35,283 nt of DNA from Gemmatimonadetes bacterium SCN 70-22 (GCA_001724275.1 MEDZ01000036.1:1-35283); one strand, 5' to 3'; positions 1 through 10,100 are shown, counted from the first letter of the stretch. Notes: generated by a model not told the origin, from the letters alone. Program-made: numbers and translations.

Positions 1-112
1 GGGGGGCGGGGATCCCGCCCCATGCACTGGCGCCGCTTCCGGGAGGCGGTCCGTGGGGTTGCCTGCGTCCAGCGCTGCTGCGATATGTTGGGGAAGTCCC
101 GGAGCCCCCCTC

Positions 113-2749
113 GTGACCGACACGCTCGCCCAGCTGCAATCCGCCCTTCGCGATCGCTACCAGATCGACCGCCCGGTCGGCGCCGGTGGCATGGCGACGG
201 TCTTCCTCGCCACGGACCTCCGGCATCACCGCAGGGTCGCGATCAAGGTGCTCCGCCCCGAACTCGCGGCACTGCTGGGGCCGGAACGCTTCCTCCGGGA
301 GATCACGACCACCGCGCAGCTCCAGCACCCGCACATCCTCCCGCTCTTCGACTCCGGAAGCGAGGGGGGCTTCCTGTATTACGTCATGCCGTTCCTCGAC
401 GGCGAGTCGCTGCGCGGGAAGCTCGACCGGGAAACCCAGCTGAGCGTCGAGGAATCGGTGCGCATCGCCACCGAGGTGGCCGACGCCCTCGACTACGCCC
501 ACCGCCACGGCATCGTCCACCGCGACATAAAGCCGGAAAACATCCTGCTCCACGACGGGCGGGCGACGGTCGCCGACTTCGGGATCGCGCTCGCGGTGAG
601 CGCCGCGGGCGGGGGACGCATGACCGAGACCGGAGTGGCCGTCGGCACGCCCCACTACATGAGCCCCGAGCAGGCCGCCGCCGACAAGGAGCTGACCTTC
701 CGCTCCGACATCTATTCGTTAGGCGCGGTCCTCTTCGAGATGCTGACCGGCGGGCCCCCGCACCAGGCCCCGTCGGCCCAGCAGGTCATCATGAAGATCG
801 CGATCGAGGAGGCGCCACGAGTCAGCGGCCTCCGCAAGTCGGTCCCGGCGCACGTGTCCAACGCGGTGGCGGTGGCACTCGAGAAGGTCCCGGCCGACCG
901 GTTCAACAGCGCCCGCGCCTTCGCCGAGGCGCTCGCGACTCCCTCCTTCGCCGGCCCCGCGATCGAGGCCCAGGCGACACGGGCTCGGCGGCGATTCCCG
1001 CTCGTGGCCGTGGCCGGCGTCGCCGCGGGGCTCGCGATCGGCGCGGCCCTCGGGCGTTCGCTCGTCCGGGAGTCGCCGCGTCCGGTGACCCGGTTCGCGA
1101 TCACCCTCCCGGATTCCGCCGCCTTCCTTCCCGGCGCCGGCGTGAACCTCGCCTGGTCCCCCGAGGGATCGCGCCTGGTGTACGTCGGCCGCTCGTCGTC
1201 GGGGCGCGACCTGCTCTGGCAACGCCTGCTCGACCAGGTCGGCACGCAGCCGATCCCGGGGACCGACGCGGGGCGCATCCCCACCTTCTCGCCTGACGGG
1301 GCCACGCTGGCCTTCACCGCGGGCGGCGCCCTCAAGACTGTCTCCTTTCAGGGAGGGCCAGCCCTCACGGTCGTCCCGCAGGGCGTCCCGTCGGCGGGGG
1401 GCGGACTGGCGTGGGGCGACGACGACCGGATCTACTTCGTCAATGACAGCGGGGCGATTCAACGCGTCTCCCCGGCGGGTGGCGCGATCAGCACGGTGGC
1501 CGTCCCCGAGGGTGACGCCGGCTACATGTGGATCGACGCCCTCCCGGGAGCGCGGAACCTGCTGGCCACGATCGGGTGGTTCGGTGTTCCCGAAGCGAGC
1601 GAGATCGCGGTGGTGCCGACCGACGGCGGGCGCATCACGCGGCTCTTCCGGGGGACGATGGCGCGGTACGCGCCTTCGGGACACCTGGTGTACGCGACGG
1701 CGGACGGCGCGCTGATGGCGGTGCCGTTCAATGCCCGGCGAGCGGTCGTGACCGGCGGCCCCGTGGCGCTCTTCCAGGGGGTCGATGTCTACATGGGCTC
1801 CGCCTCGCAGTTCTCCCTGACGAGGTCCGGCGGGCTCGCCTGGGTCGGCTACGGCGGCCGCCGTGAAGTCCTGAAGGTCGACCGCCGCGGCGTCACGACC
1901 CACACCGATTCGGGGTGGAAGGGCGACATCCGGGCCTTCGCGCTCTCGCCGGACGGCACTCGGCTCGCCTTGACCACGGCCGAAGTCGGTGGGCTTCGCG
2001 TCGGGATCAAGTCACTCGGGCTGGGCCCCCTCGCTCCGCTTGCGTTCGAGGGGAGCCGCAACATCGGACTCGCGTGGTCGGCCGACGGGAAGTCGATCGT
2101 GATGCTGTCCAACCGCTCCGGGACCAATGCACTCTGGCTGGTGCCGGCCGACGGATCCGGCCGCTCGACCCCCATGCCCATCACGGGGAGCGTCTTCGGC
2201 GCCGACGTGTCATCCGACGGCCGTGCGCTGATCGCCGCGCGTGCCAGCCCGGGCGCGAGCTCGGAGATCGTCGGCTTCCGGCCAGGAATCGACAGCGCCG
2301 CGCGTACGCTCGTGGCCGGACCGTTCCTCACCCAATACGCGACACTCTCCCCGGATGGTCGCTGGATAGCCTACTCCGGAAACGAGACCGGTCAGGACCA
2401 GGTCTACGTGCGCCCATTCCCGGAGACCGACGACGGCAAGTGGCAGGTCTCTCCGGGAGGGGGAATCGAGCCGGTGTGGGCGCATGGCGGGCGGGAGCTC
2501 TTCTACCGGGCCCCCTCCGGTGACCTCGTGTCGGTCGAGATGACCCTCGACCGCTCGGGCGCGCCGCGGTTCGCGGCCCCGCGTCCCCTCTTTCGGATCA
2601 CCATCGACGAGAACGCGGACGGGCGCCACTACCACGTCATGCCGGACGACCAGCACTTCGTCCTGCTGCACACGATTGGCGGCTCGAAGCGGGAGCTGAT
2701 GGTCGTCGAGAACTTCGCCGAGGAGCTCAGGCGAAAGGTGCCGCGCTGA
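113..2749 (+). CDS. Receptor-type Ser/Thr protein kinase with C-terminal TolB/PD40-like beta-propeller
   Basis: An 878-aa membrane-anchored kinase that probably phosphorylates Ser/Thr on partner proteins in response to an extracytoplasmic signal. The kinase domain spans about residues 14-275: Gly loop VGAGGMATVF at 22-31, ATP lysine K45, catalytic HRDIKPEN at 136-143, DFG at 155-157, then VGTPHYMSPEQ. One hydrophobic segment at about 295-316 is followed by about 550 residues with recurring SPDG-type blades (SPEGSRLVY, SPDGATLAF, SADGKSIVM, SPDGRWIAY), typical of a PD40/TolB propeller. I chose GTG at 113 because GGAG at 101-104 is correctly spaced and the offset to the kinase core (V1 to Y16) matches the other two kinases here. 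An in-frame GTG at 53 would add 20 unlikely residues. A 12-bp hairpin follows the stop codon. The ligand and substrates are unknown. Confidence 0.93.
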   Translation: MTDTLAQLQSALRDRYQIDRPVGAGGMATVFLATDLRHHRRVAIKVLRPELAALLGPERFLREITTTAQLQHPHILPLFDSGSEGGFLYYVMPFLDGESLRGKLDRETQLSVEESVRIATEVADALDYAHRHGIVHRDIKPENILLHDGRATVADFGIALAVSAAGGGRMTETGVAVGTPHYMSPEQAAADKELTFRSDIYSLGAVLFEMLTGGPPHQAPSAQQVIMKIAIEEAPRVSGLRKSVPAHVSNAVAVALEKVPADRFNSARAFAEALATPSFAGPAIEAQATRARRRFPLVAVAGVAAGLAIGAALGRSLVRESPRPVTRFAITLPDSAAFLPGAGVNLAWSPEGSRLVYVGRSSSGRDLLWQRLLDQVGTQPIPGTDAGRIPTFSPDGATLAFTAGGALKTVSFQGGPALTVVPQGVPSAGGGLAWGDDDRIYFVNDSGAIQRVSPAGGAISTVAVPEGDAGYMWIDALPGARNLLATIGWFGVPEASEIAVVPTDGGRITRLFRGTMARYAPSGHLVYATADGALMAVPFNARRAVVTGGPVALFQGVDVYMGSASQFSLTRSGGLAWVGYGGRREVLKVDRRGVTTHTDSGWKGDIRAFALSPDGTRLALTTAEVGGLRVGIKSLGLGPLAPLAFEGSRNIGLAWSADGKSIVMLSNRSGTNALWLVPADGSGRSTPMPITGSVFGADVSSDGRALIAARASPGASSEIVGFRPGIDSAARTLVAGPFLTQYATLSPDGRWIAYSGNETGQDQVYVRPFPETDDGKWQVSPGGGIEPVWAHGGRELFYRAPSGDLVSVEMTLDRSGAPRFAAPRPLFRITIDENADGRHYHVMPDDQHFVLLHTIGGSKRELMVVENFAEELRRKVPR

Positions 2750-2755
2750 ACGATG

Positions 2756-2785
2756 CCGCTGGGAGCCGTGGGCGGCTCCCAGCGG
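2756..2785 (+). terminator. Hairpin terminator after the propeller kinase
   Basis: Perfect 12-bp inverted repeat, CCGCTGGGAGCC at 2756-2767 and GGCTCCCAGCGG at 2774-2785, with a 6-nt loop. It starts 7 nt after the kinase stop codon. No T-run follows, so it is either a GC-only intrinsic-like terminator or an mRNA 3' end stabiliser. Confidence 0.6.
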
Positions 2786-2859
2786 CGGATCCCGTGGGTG
2801 GCGTGTCCCGGGGCGCCTGGCGAGCTCTGCCGACCAGCGGAACGCTCCAAAGTCCGTTC

Positions 2860-2888
2860 TTGACAAAAATATTTGTCAACGCTACCGT
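2860..2888 (+). promoter_or_regulatory. Promoter and palindromic operator of the ArsR/SRPBCC cassette
   Basis: TTGACAAAAATATTTGTCAA at 2860-2879 has perfect 8-bp arms (TTGACAAA/TTTGTCAA) around a 4-bp spacer and is strikingly AT-rich for this DNA. Its left end is a perfect -35 box (TTGACA, 2860-2865). A 17-bp spacer leads to TACCGT (2883-2888), an acceptable -10. Transcription would start about 7 nt later, at the ATG at 2895, giving a leaderless mRNA. A dimeric winged-helix protein bound here would block RNA polymerase; autorepression by the downstream ArsR-family protein is my inference. Confidence 0.75.
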
Positions 2889-2894
2889 CTCCCC

Positions 2895-3497
2895 ATGCTC
2901 GACATCCAGGTCATTGATGATCCGGCGGCGGCGACAGTGGCCCTCGAGCCGGTGCGAAGCCGGCTCCTCTCCGAGCTGGCGGAGCCCGCCTCGGCGGCGA
3001 CGCTGGCCTCGCGGGTCGGCCTCCCTCGCCAGAAGGTCAACTACCACCTGCGTGCGCTCGAGGCGCACGGGCTGGTGCGGCTGGCCGAGGAACGAAAGTG
3101 GGGAGGGCTGACGGAACGGCTCCTCGTCGCGAGCGCCGTCTCCTACGTCGTTTCACCGAGCGCGATGGGAGCGGTCGCCGTCGACCTCGATCGCGAGGTC
3201 GACCGCCTGTCCGCCAGCTACCTCATCGCCCTCGGCGCGCGGCTCATCCGCGAAGTCGGCACCTTCGTGCGTCGCGCACACGAGGGAGGCAAACGACTCG
3301 CAACGCTCGCGGTGGATACCGAGGTCCGCTTCCGGTCGCCGGCCGATCGGGCGGCCTTCAGCGCCGAACTCACCGACGCCATCGCCAGGCTCGTTTCGAA
3401 GTACCACGATGAATCCGCCCCCGGTGGACGCGCGCATCGCCTGATGGTCATGGCGCACCCACTCCCACAGAAGTCCGAGCCCAAGGAGGCAACATGA
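2895..3497 (+). CDS. ArsR-family winged-helix transcriptional regulator
   Basis: A 200-aa DNA-binding protein. Residues about 12-70 form an ArsR-type winged helix, with a recognition-helix region near PRQKVNYHLRALEAHGLVRL (residues 45-64). About 120 residues of helical C-terminal domain follow, longer than a minimal ArsR protein. No cysteine cluster for metal sensing is present, so it is probably not a metalloregulator. The ATG at 2895 has no Shine-Dalgarno sequence and sits at the predicted transcription start, consistent with leaderless translation. The stop overlaps the start of the SRPBCC gene (ATGA), so the two are co-transcribed and translationally coupled. Regulators of this kind are commonly paired with SRPBCC/AHSA1 genes. 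The inducer is not evident. Confidence 0.88.
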   Translation: MLDIQVIDDPAAATVALEPVRSRLLSELAEPASAATLASRVGLPRQKVNYHLRALEAHGLVRLAEERKWGGLTERLLVASAVSYVVSPSAMGAVAVDLDREVDRLSASYLIALGARLIREVGTFVRRAHEGGKRLATLAVDTEVRFRSPADRAAFSAELTDAIARLVSKYHDESAPGGRAHRLMVMAHPLPQKSEPKEAT

Positions 3498-4306
3498 GCG
3501 TGAAGAAGGAGGCATCGGGACGCCGTTCGATCCAGGTCGAAGTCGAGGTCCCCGGGACGCCGGAGGAGGTCTGGCAGGCCATCGCCACGGCGCCGGGAAT
3601 CTCGTGCTGGTTCGTCCCGGCCCAGTTCGAGGAGGAGGGGGGGAAGCCCGTCGCCGTGACGTTGGATTTCGGCCCCGGGATGAGTTCACGCTCCGTGGTG
3701 ACGACTTGGGATCCGCCGCGCACCTTTGCGCGCCGAGGAGAGGGGTGGGTCCCGGGGTCGCCGGCGCTGGGGACGGAGTTCAACATCGAAGCGCGAGCGG
3801 GTGGCACGTGCGTCGTCCGCATCGTGCAGAGCCTGTTCGCCAGCACGGACGAGTGGGACGGCCAGCTGACGGGCGCCGAAGAGGGGTGGCCCGGTATCAC
3901 CCGTATCCTGCGGCTCTATCTCACGCACTTCCGCGGACAGCGCGGCGCGATCATGCAGGTGATGACTCCGATGGCGGGGACGCCAGCCGAAGCGTGGGCG
4001 GCGCTGACCGCGGCGCTGGGGGCGAATTTCGTGAGCGACGGGGAGCGTTGGGCCGCCCCCGCAGGCGTCCCGCCGCTGGGCGGCGTGGTGGAGAGCGCGA
4101 GTGTCGCGCCGTTCGGCGCGCTGCTGCGTCTCGACACCCCAGCCCCCGGCGTCGCCGCGCTGGGGACCATCGAGTTCGGCGACTCGGTCTTCGCGACGCT
4201 CTCCTTCTACCTGTATGGCGATGACGCCACCGCGACCGTCGCCCGCGAGACGGCGCGGTGGCAGGCGTGGATCCAGGAACGATTCCCGACGCCGGTGCAG
4301 CCATGA
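3494..4306 (+). CDS. SRPBCC (AHSA1/START-like) domain protein
   Basis: A 270-aa cytoplasmic protein with an SRPBCC helix-grip domain in residues 12-150 (opening RRSIQVEVEVPGTPEEVWQAI, then ISCWFVPAQF). A second, weaker repeat covers 155-265 (IMQVMTPMAGTPAEAWAAL). These domains bind hydrophobic ligands or act as chaperone co-factors; nothing here fixes the ligand. The start is supported by AAGGAGG at 3483-3489 and by the 4-nt ATGA overlap with the regulator, so it is the second gene of an ArsR operon. The same regulator/bidomain SRPBCC pairing recurs at 31213-32548 with clearly different sequences. Confidence 0.85.
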   Translation: MSVKKEASGRRSIQVEVEVPGTPEEVWQAIATAPGISCWFVPAQFEEEGGKPVAVTLDFGPGMSSRSVVTTWDPPRTFARRGEGWVPGSPALGTEFNIEARAGGTCVVRIVQSLFASTDEWDGQLTGAEEGWPGITRILRLYLTHFRGQRGAIMQVMTPMAGTPAEAWAALTAALGANFVSDGERWAAPAGVPPLGGVVESASVAPFGALLRLDTPAPGVAALGTIEFGDSVFATLSFYLYGDDATATVARETARWQAWIQERFPTPVQP

Positions 4307-4433
4307 ACCCTGCGGGTCGATGTCATGCCGCCGTCCGGCGATGGCGCGCTGTCGGCGATCGCCTAACGCAGGCCGTACGCGTGCACCTCCACGCGTTCGC
4401 CGGGTTACTCCACCTCCAGGCCGAGGACATGCG

Positions 4434-4808
4434 ATGTCCGCCAATCCGACCACAGGGCTGCTGAAGGAATTCCTCGAGGCATTCAACCGCCATGACCTCG
4501 ATGCCATCATGACATACTTCGCCGACGATTGCGTGTTATACACACCGCGTGGCGCCGGACCTCGGGGCGATCGGTACGCGGGGAAGGAGGAAGTACGAGC
4601 CGGCCTGGCCAAGCGCTTCGCAGGGATTCCGGACGTGCATTACGGCGAGGACCGACATTGGGCGTGCGGTGAGCTCGGCGTCTCGGAGTGGACGCTCACC
4701 GGCACGTCCCTGTCCGGGAAGCGAATCGAGGTACGCGGCGTTGACCTGCTCGAGTTCGCCGACGGCAGGATCACGCGCAAGGACTCATTCTGGAAGCACG
4801 TCGAGTGA
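4434..4808 (+). CDS. SnoaL-like / NTF2-like domain protein
   Basis: A 124-aa single-domain protein with the features of the SnoaL-like polyketide-cyclase/NTF2 fold: LLKEFLEAFNRHDLDAIMTY near the N-terminus, FADDCVLYTPRG, and the C-terminal sheet VRGVDLLEFADGRITRKDSFWKHVE. Members are ligand-binding or small hydrolase-like proteins; the substrate cannot be inferred. ATG 4434 is supported by GAGG at 4423-4426 and by the family N-terminus; the overlapping ATG at 4429 is in another frame. It lies 127 bp after the SRPBCC gene on the same strand and may be the third gene of that operon. Confidence 0.85.
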   Translation: MSANPTTGLLKEFLEAFNRHDLDAIMTYFADDCVLYTPRGAGPRGDRYAGKEEVRAGLAKRFAGIPDVHYGEDRHWACGELGVSEWTLTGTSLSGKRIEVRGVDLLEFADGRITRKDSFWKHVE

Positions 4809-4883
4809 CCGACTCGCCCGTCACCCTCGCCCACGGTGAATCCGCCGAGCGCCAGGTACGTCGGCAAGTCGGTCACCACTCCG

Positions 4884-6023
4884 TCAGAATCGATACGTCG
4901 CCGCGGCGCCGGTCGTGGTAGGCATGCGCTCCGCCGGGACGACGACGACCTCGCCGTTCGCACGCAGCACCGCCTCGCCAAGGTCGTCGAAGACGTCCTC
5001 CACTTCGGGATCGGCGAGCTCCGCAGAGACGATCTCCCCGGTCGTCGGGTCAATCCTCCCCGGCATCACCCGGTCCGCCTCCAGAAGCAGCGTACTCACG
5101 CGACCCTGTATCGCCGCCGCCGCCACCTCGGCGACGTCGTCCGATCCCCTCTGCCGCGCGCGCGCCGACCGCCAAGCGTCGATCAGCCCGGCGAGCCTCG
5201 ACAGGTAGGACGGCATCACCGCTTCCCACGCTCTCGAACGCAACTCGTCGGTGGTGAGTGATTCGGGGTTTACCATCAATCCCTGGTCCATGAGGAAGGG
5301 GTTCCGGCTCACCTCGCGAAATGGGAAGTGGTGTTCGGGAAGCGCCGCCAGCAGGAGCGGCAGCCCCGTAGGACGTGAGTGATGCTCGAGCACGGCGCGA
5401 TCGACGGCACGGAAGAACTTCGGGGTGTCGATGTCCACCTCGTCCTTCTTCCGCCCCGTGCCGTAGTGCATCGCGGCCTGTCCACCGACACTGCGAGCAG
5501 CGTTGTAGGGTTCGGTGAACTGCTCCCCGAGCGCCTCGGTGATCGTGCCAGGAACGTCGGCCAACTCGACCTCATCCAACGCATCGCGATTCCCCTCGAA
5601 GAGCCGCGCGCGCTCACGGGTCATGCAGAGCACCTGGTAGCGATCCGCCGATTGCAGCACCCGCAACAGCGGTTTGACGTGGAAGCTGTTGGCGACGACC
5701 GCGAACGCCTTCACCGGTCGCTGGAGCTCCAGCACCTCGAACATCCCCCCGGGCGCGCTGAGGACGACCAGTCCATCCGTGCGGTGGTTCCAGAATTGGT
5801 CGTCACGGGCCAGCGCTTCCAGCTGCTCGAGCTGCGGACGCACGTCCCGGTTTGGATACGACTTGGCCAGTGACGCCTCGACCTCCCGCAGGAGGTTGCG
5901 GTAGCGAATCGAATCCTGCTGGTTGTCCGGGTGGTGCCGGTGGGTCGGCTGGTACAGGGAGATGCACGGCGGTTGTGCCCCGGACAGCAGTCCGGCGAGA
6001 CCCGTGATGCTGAGTTGGCGCAT
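4884..6023 (-). CDS. baeRF family protein (bacterial archaeo-eukaryotic release factor-like, probably family 3)
   Basis: A 379-aa protein resembling the bacterial eRF1-like (baeRF) families. Diagnostic stretches are the N-terminal CISLYQPTHRHHPDNQQDSI, then RYRNLLREVEASL, LVVLSAPGG, FHVKPLLRVLQSADRYQVL, and C-terminal HHSRPTGLPLLLAALPEHH and FDDLGEAVLRANGEVVVVPA. Family members are proposed to act at the ribosome in stress, quality control or hibernation; that is family knowledge, not visible here. A GAGGGG upstream of the ATG is the likely ribosome-binding site. The same-strand gene upstream encodes a two-CBS protein, a frequent companion of stress genes. It converges on the SnoaL-like gene with 75 bp between stops. 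Confidence 0.82.
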   Translation of the reverse strand: MRQLSITGLAGLLSGAQPPCISLYQPTHRHHPDNQQDSIRYRNLLREVEASLAKSYPNRDVRPQLEQLEALARDDQFWNHRTDGLVVLSAPGGMFEVLELQRPVKAFAVVANSFHVKPLLRVLQSADRYQVLCMTRERARLFEGNRDALDEVELADVPGTITEALGEQFTEPYNAARSVGGQAAMHYGTGRKKDEVDIDTPKFFRAVDRAVLEHHSRPTGLPLLLAALPEHHFPFREVSRNPFLMDQGLMVNPESLTTDELRSRAWEAVMPSYLSRLAGLIDAWRSARARQRGSDDVAEVAAAAIQGRVSTLLLEADRVMPGRIDPTTGEIVSAELADPEVEDVFDDLGEAVLRANGEVVVVPAERMPTTTGAAATYRF

Positions 6024-6305
6024 GGTGGCTGTTCCCCTCGATTTTCATGTGGCTAGTCGATCGCCGCGGGATCGCCGGCACTTGGCGACGCCGATCCTCC
6101 CCAGCGTGTGATCTGGTACCCGCCTTCCGTCGGCGGCGGCGGCTTGGCCGGCCCGGTCAATCGCCGTTCCGTCCAGGGGGCAAGCGTCAAGGACTGATTG
6201 ACGTCGCGCCCCGACGCTTCGCGCGAGAAGTCCGACGGTCGGCTGGCGACGGTTGTGCGGCCTGGCCTCGTGGCTACGAGGCGTGCCAACCTATGGCATG
6301 GCCAG

Positions 6306-6707
6306 CTACAGGCGGCCCGCTCCCATGGCCTGTGCGATGTCCGTCTGGGAGATCACGCCTACCAGTCGCTCCTTCTCCACCACGAACAACCGCCGAACGT
6401 CGGTATAGAGCATCTGCTGCGCGGCGTGCCGCACGTCCGCGTCCGGTTCGATCGTCAGCACAGTCCGAGTCATGAGGTCGGCGGCGGTCGAGTGCTGGAA
6501 GAGGGTGGCGCGCGCACGCTCGTCCTCCTTCTCGGCGGCCGCCTGCAACACATCGGTCGCCGTGACCACTCCCACTATCCGCGCACTCCGGTCGACCACC
6601 GGGAGTCCCGACACATGCGCGTCGGCCATCACACGCACCAGCTCGGCCACCGTCATGTCCGGGGATACCGACTGGACCGGGTGTAACATCAGTTCCGCCA
6701 CCTTCAT
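6306..6707 (-). CDS. Two-CBS-domain protein
   Basis: A 133-aa protein consisting of a Bateman module: CBS1 at residues about 7-63 (MLHPVQSVSPDMTVAELVRV, SGLPVVDRSARIVGVVTATD) and CBS2 at about 75-130 (DLMTRTVLTIEPDADVRHAA, RRLFVVEKERLVGVISQTD). Such modules bind adenine nucleotides and act as energy or ligand sensors for a partner. ATG 6707 is fixed by an excellent Shine-Dalgarno sequence and by the conserved start of CBS1; the frame stays open 86 codons further upstream without homology. It lies 282 bp upstream of the baeRF gene on the same strand; one stress-related unit is plausible but unproven. Confidence 0.93.
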   Translation of the reverse strand: MKVAELMLHPVQSVSPDMTVAELVRVMADAHVSGLPVVDRSARIVGVVTATDVLQAAAEKEDERARATLFQHSTAADLMTRTVLTIEPDADVRHAAQQMLYTDVRRLFVVEKERLVGVISQTDIAQAMGAGRL

Positions 6708-7134
6708 CTGCGACCTCCTTTCAAGTCCGTTGGTCCGCGCAATGCCGACCTGATAGCCTCCCGATCCGAAGGCCAACCTCGCGATGCGGGAGTGCCCGCC
6801 GCCCACCGTGAAGGCGAGCAGCGTCAGCGGATCGGTACAGTCACCGGAGCGTACCGTGATGCAATGTACCCCTCGTCTGGGGGGCGTATCGTCGGGGTGG
6901 CCGCTGAAACTTCGACGTGCTTTCCCCGACGCCTGTCGCCGGTGCGAGGATGGCGCGCCACCCACCGACAGAGGTCAGGCTTTTCTCGTCGTGGTGGCCA
7001 GCCCGACGCCGTTACGACACGGTCGGCGGGCCACCTCAGCCTAGCCCGCCACCGCCCTCCGCCGCATCTTGGGAACGCCTCCACCGCGCGCCCCCGGCAA
7101 TCGGTTACTTCTGGACGCGACGCCCAGCGACTCC
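6708..7134. other. Divergent intergenic region, CBS gene / kinase
   Basis: 427 bp between divergent genes. Apart from the CBS ribosome-binding site I see no confident promoter, repeat or small gene. Open frames here are GC-driven and lack family signatures. Confidence 0.6.
6713..6719 (-). promoter_or_regulatory. Strong ribosome-binding site of the CBS gene
   Basis: Minus-strand AGGAGGT, part of AAAGGAGGT, lies 5 nt before the ATG at 6707. It is among the strongest Shine-Dalgarno matches in the window and decides the start. It contrasts with the leaderless or SD-poor starts of several neighbours. Confidence 0.85.
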
Positions 7135-10100
7135 GTGCCCGACACGTTCGCCCCCTTCGTGGCTGCCCTGGCCGACCGCTATCGCGTCGAGCGTGAACTC
7201 GGGCGCGGCGGGATGGCCACGGTCTTTCTCGCGCACGACGTCCGACACGATCGCCCCGTCGCGCTCAAGGTCCTGCACCCGGAACTCGCGGCCTCGCTCG
7301 GCGCCGAACGATTCCTGCGCGAGATCCGGATTGCAGCGCGCCTGCGGCATCCGCGCATCCTTCCCGTGCACGACTCCGGCGAGACGGTCGGATGGCTCTG
7401 GTACACGATGCCGTTCGTGGAGGGCGAGTCCCTTCGGCAGCGCCTCGCACGAGAAGGGCAGCTGCCCATCGAGCAGGCCTTGCGGATCACCTCCCAGGTC
7501 CTCGGCGCCCTCGGCTATGCCCACGCGCACGGCGTGATCCATCGCGACATCAAGCCGGAGAACATCCTGCTCGAGGGTGACGAGACGGTGGTGGCGGACT
7601 TCGGCGTGGCGCGAGCGATCAGCTCCGCCGGCCAGGATCGGTTGACCGAGACCGGGCTCGCCATCGGCACTCCCGCCTACATGAGTCCGGAGCAGGCGAC
7701 TGCAGAGAAGGAGCTCGATGGGCGGAGCGACCTGTATGCCGTGGGCTGCGTGCTCTACGAGATGCTCGCGGGGCAGCCGCCGTTCGTGGGGGCCAGCGCG
7801 CAGCAGCTGGTGGCACGCCACCTGATGGATACGCCCCCACCGATCCGCATCGTGCGCGCCACCGTGCCGGACCGCGTGGAACGCAGTGTCATGCGCGCAC
7901 TGGCCAAGCTCCCGGTGGATCGCTTCGACTCGGCAGCCGAGTTCGCGGAGGCGCTTGCCAGCGGCCCCGATGTCGTCGTTGCTCACCAAGGCGTCTCGTC
8001 CACGCCGACAGCAACGTCCGCGTGGCCGGTGGGTGCTCGAGGGCGTCGCGTGGCCGTGATGGCCGGTGCCGCGCTGACCCTCTCCCTCGCGGCGTACCTC
8101 GCATGGCCAAGGCCGAAGTCCACCCTCGACCCGAACGTGGTGGCGGTGGTTCCCTTTCGCATCGGCGGTGCGGCGCCGGCGCTCAACTACCTGCGCGAAG
8201 GGATGATCGACCTCGTCGCCGCGAGGCTGACCGGTGAGGGGAGCGCGCAAGCGGCCGATCCGGGTTCGGTGATGACGGCCTGGCGACAGGCCGCGGGATC
8301 GGAGTCGCGCGACCTCCCCGAGGCGGACATGCTCGCGCTGGCGCGCCGCCTGGGCGCGGGGCAGCTCCTGCTGGGCGGCATCGTGGGGACGACCGAGCGC
8401 CTGACAATCAACGCGTCGCTCATCCAGCTGGAGAGTGGAAACGCTCGCATTACGGCGACGGTCGAGGGGGCCGCGGATAGCCTGCCGCAGCTGGTGGATC
8501 GGCTGATCGCCGAACTGCTCACCGAAGGCACGGTCGCGGCGCACGGTCTCACGGGCCTCGTCAACACGCCGCTCCCCGCCCTGCGGCACTACCTCGAGGG
8601 TCGGTCGGCGCAGCGTCGCGCCAGGTACGCCGACGCGGTCGCCAGCTTCGGGCGGGCACTGGACGTCGATTCGACGTTCGCGTTGGCGGGGCTGAGCCTC
8701 GCGACGGCCGCGGGATGGAGCGCGATCCCCGGGGCGGGGCGTCGCGGCCTGGAGCTGGCCTGGGCAAGCCGCTACAAGCTGAGCCCGCGCGACCATGCCC
8801 TGTTGATGGCCGACGTCGGCCCCAAGTATCCCGAGACCTCCACGCTCGTGCAGCACCTCCGGGCGTGGGAGCAGGCGGCAGAGCTGGCGCCCGACGAGCC
8901 CGACCGCTGGTACGAGCTGGGCGACGAGTACTACCATGAAGCCCCGTACCTGCAGGTCGAATCGTCGCGACGGCGAGCGGCCGACGCCTTCAGGCGATCG
9001 GTCGCGCTGGACTCGGGTGCCTCGTCGATCGGGCACCTGCTCGAGATCGCGGTCCTCGACGACGACAGCGCTTCGATTCGGCGCTTGAGCGCCCTGTACC
9101 TGGCGCGCGACTCGAGCGGCAACCTGCTGGACTTCTACCGTTGGCGCATCGCCGTCGGGCTGCACGACGAGCCAGCGCTGCGCGCGCTGCGCGCGCGCTA
9201 CCGCCAGATGCGCCTCGAGAGTCTCTGGCGCATCATGAACCACGCGGTGCTCGACGGTAGCCGGATGGACGATGCCGACTCGGCCGCCGCCGCCATCCGA
9301 GCGATTGCCGCGCGCAGTTCCGATTGGCAGCGGAGCAAGACCTACCTGCACGCCTTCGAGGTGAACCGCGGTCGTCCGGCGGCGGCGCTCGCGGACACAG
9401 CTGGTTCGGACGAAGTCGAGTACGGACCGCACGCCGCGCGGTACGAGCGCGTGCTCGACGCGCTCTACGGCGATGGCGACAGCGCCAGCGGCCGCCAGGC
9501 CGCGCGCGAGTTGGAGCGGTTGGCCGGCCGTCCGCAATCGGGCGACGGCGACATGCGCGCGACCGCCCTGACGGACCTCTGCGTGGCCACGCTCTGGCGC
9601 GTGTCGCATGGCGAGACCGACGGTGCGCGCCAGGCCATCGGTCGGCTCGGGATTCGTGCGGCCGGCGACACCCCGCATGCGGCCACCTCGCACATGCTCT
9701 GCGCCGCGCTGCTGGAGGCGAAGTTCCGGTTCTCGTCAGGCGCGCCCGGTGCGGCGTCGGCGCTGGATCGCCTCGACTCGCTCATGCGCGGCGGTCCCGG
9801 TGCGCAGCGCAACGGTCCCCCTGTCTCATTCACTCTCAGTCCCGCCTATGTCCGGTCCATGATCGGGATCAGTCCGGTCGGCTTCGAGGACTTCGCGAAC
9901 ATCGAGATCGCGCGCATGCGCGAGCAGCAGGGCGACGTGCGCGCCGCGCTGGCCGCGCTGCGGCGCCGTCCGTACGCCTACCACCTCACCGACTACCTCG
10001 CCCCCACCCTGCGCGAGCACGGGCGGCTTGCTGCCCTGGCCGGCGAGCGCGCCGAGGCGATCCGCGCCTATCGACACTACCTGGCGCTGCGTTCCGATCC

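Noticed and set aside
4361-4368. GCCTAACG in the SRPBCC/SnoaL gap as a promoter element
   Set aside because: The same octamer occurs inside coding sequence elsewhere in the window, so it is not promoter-specific.
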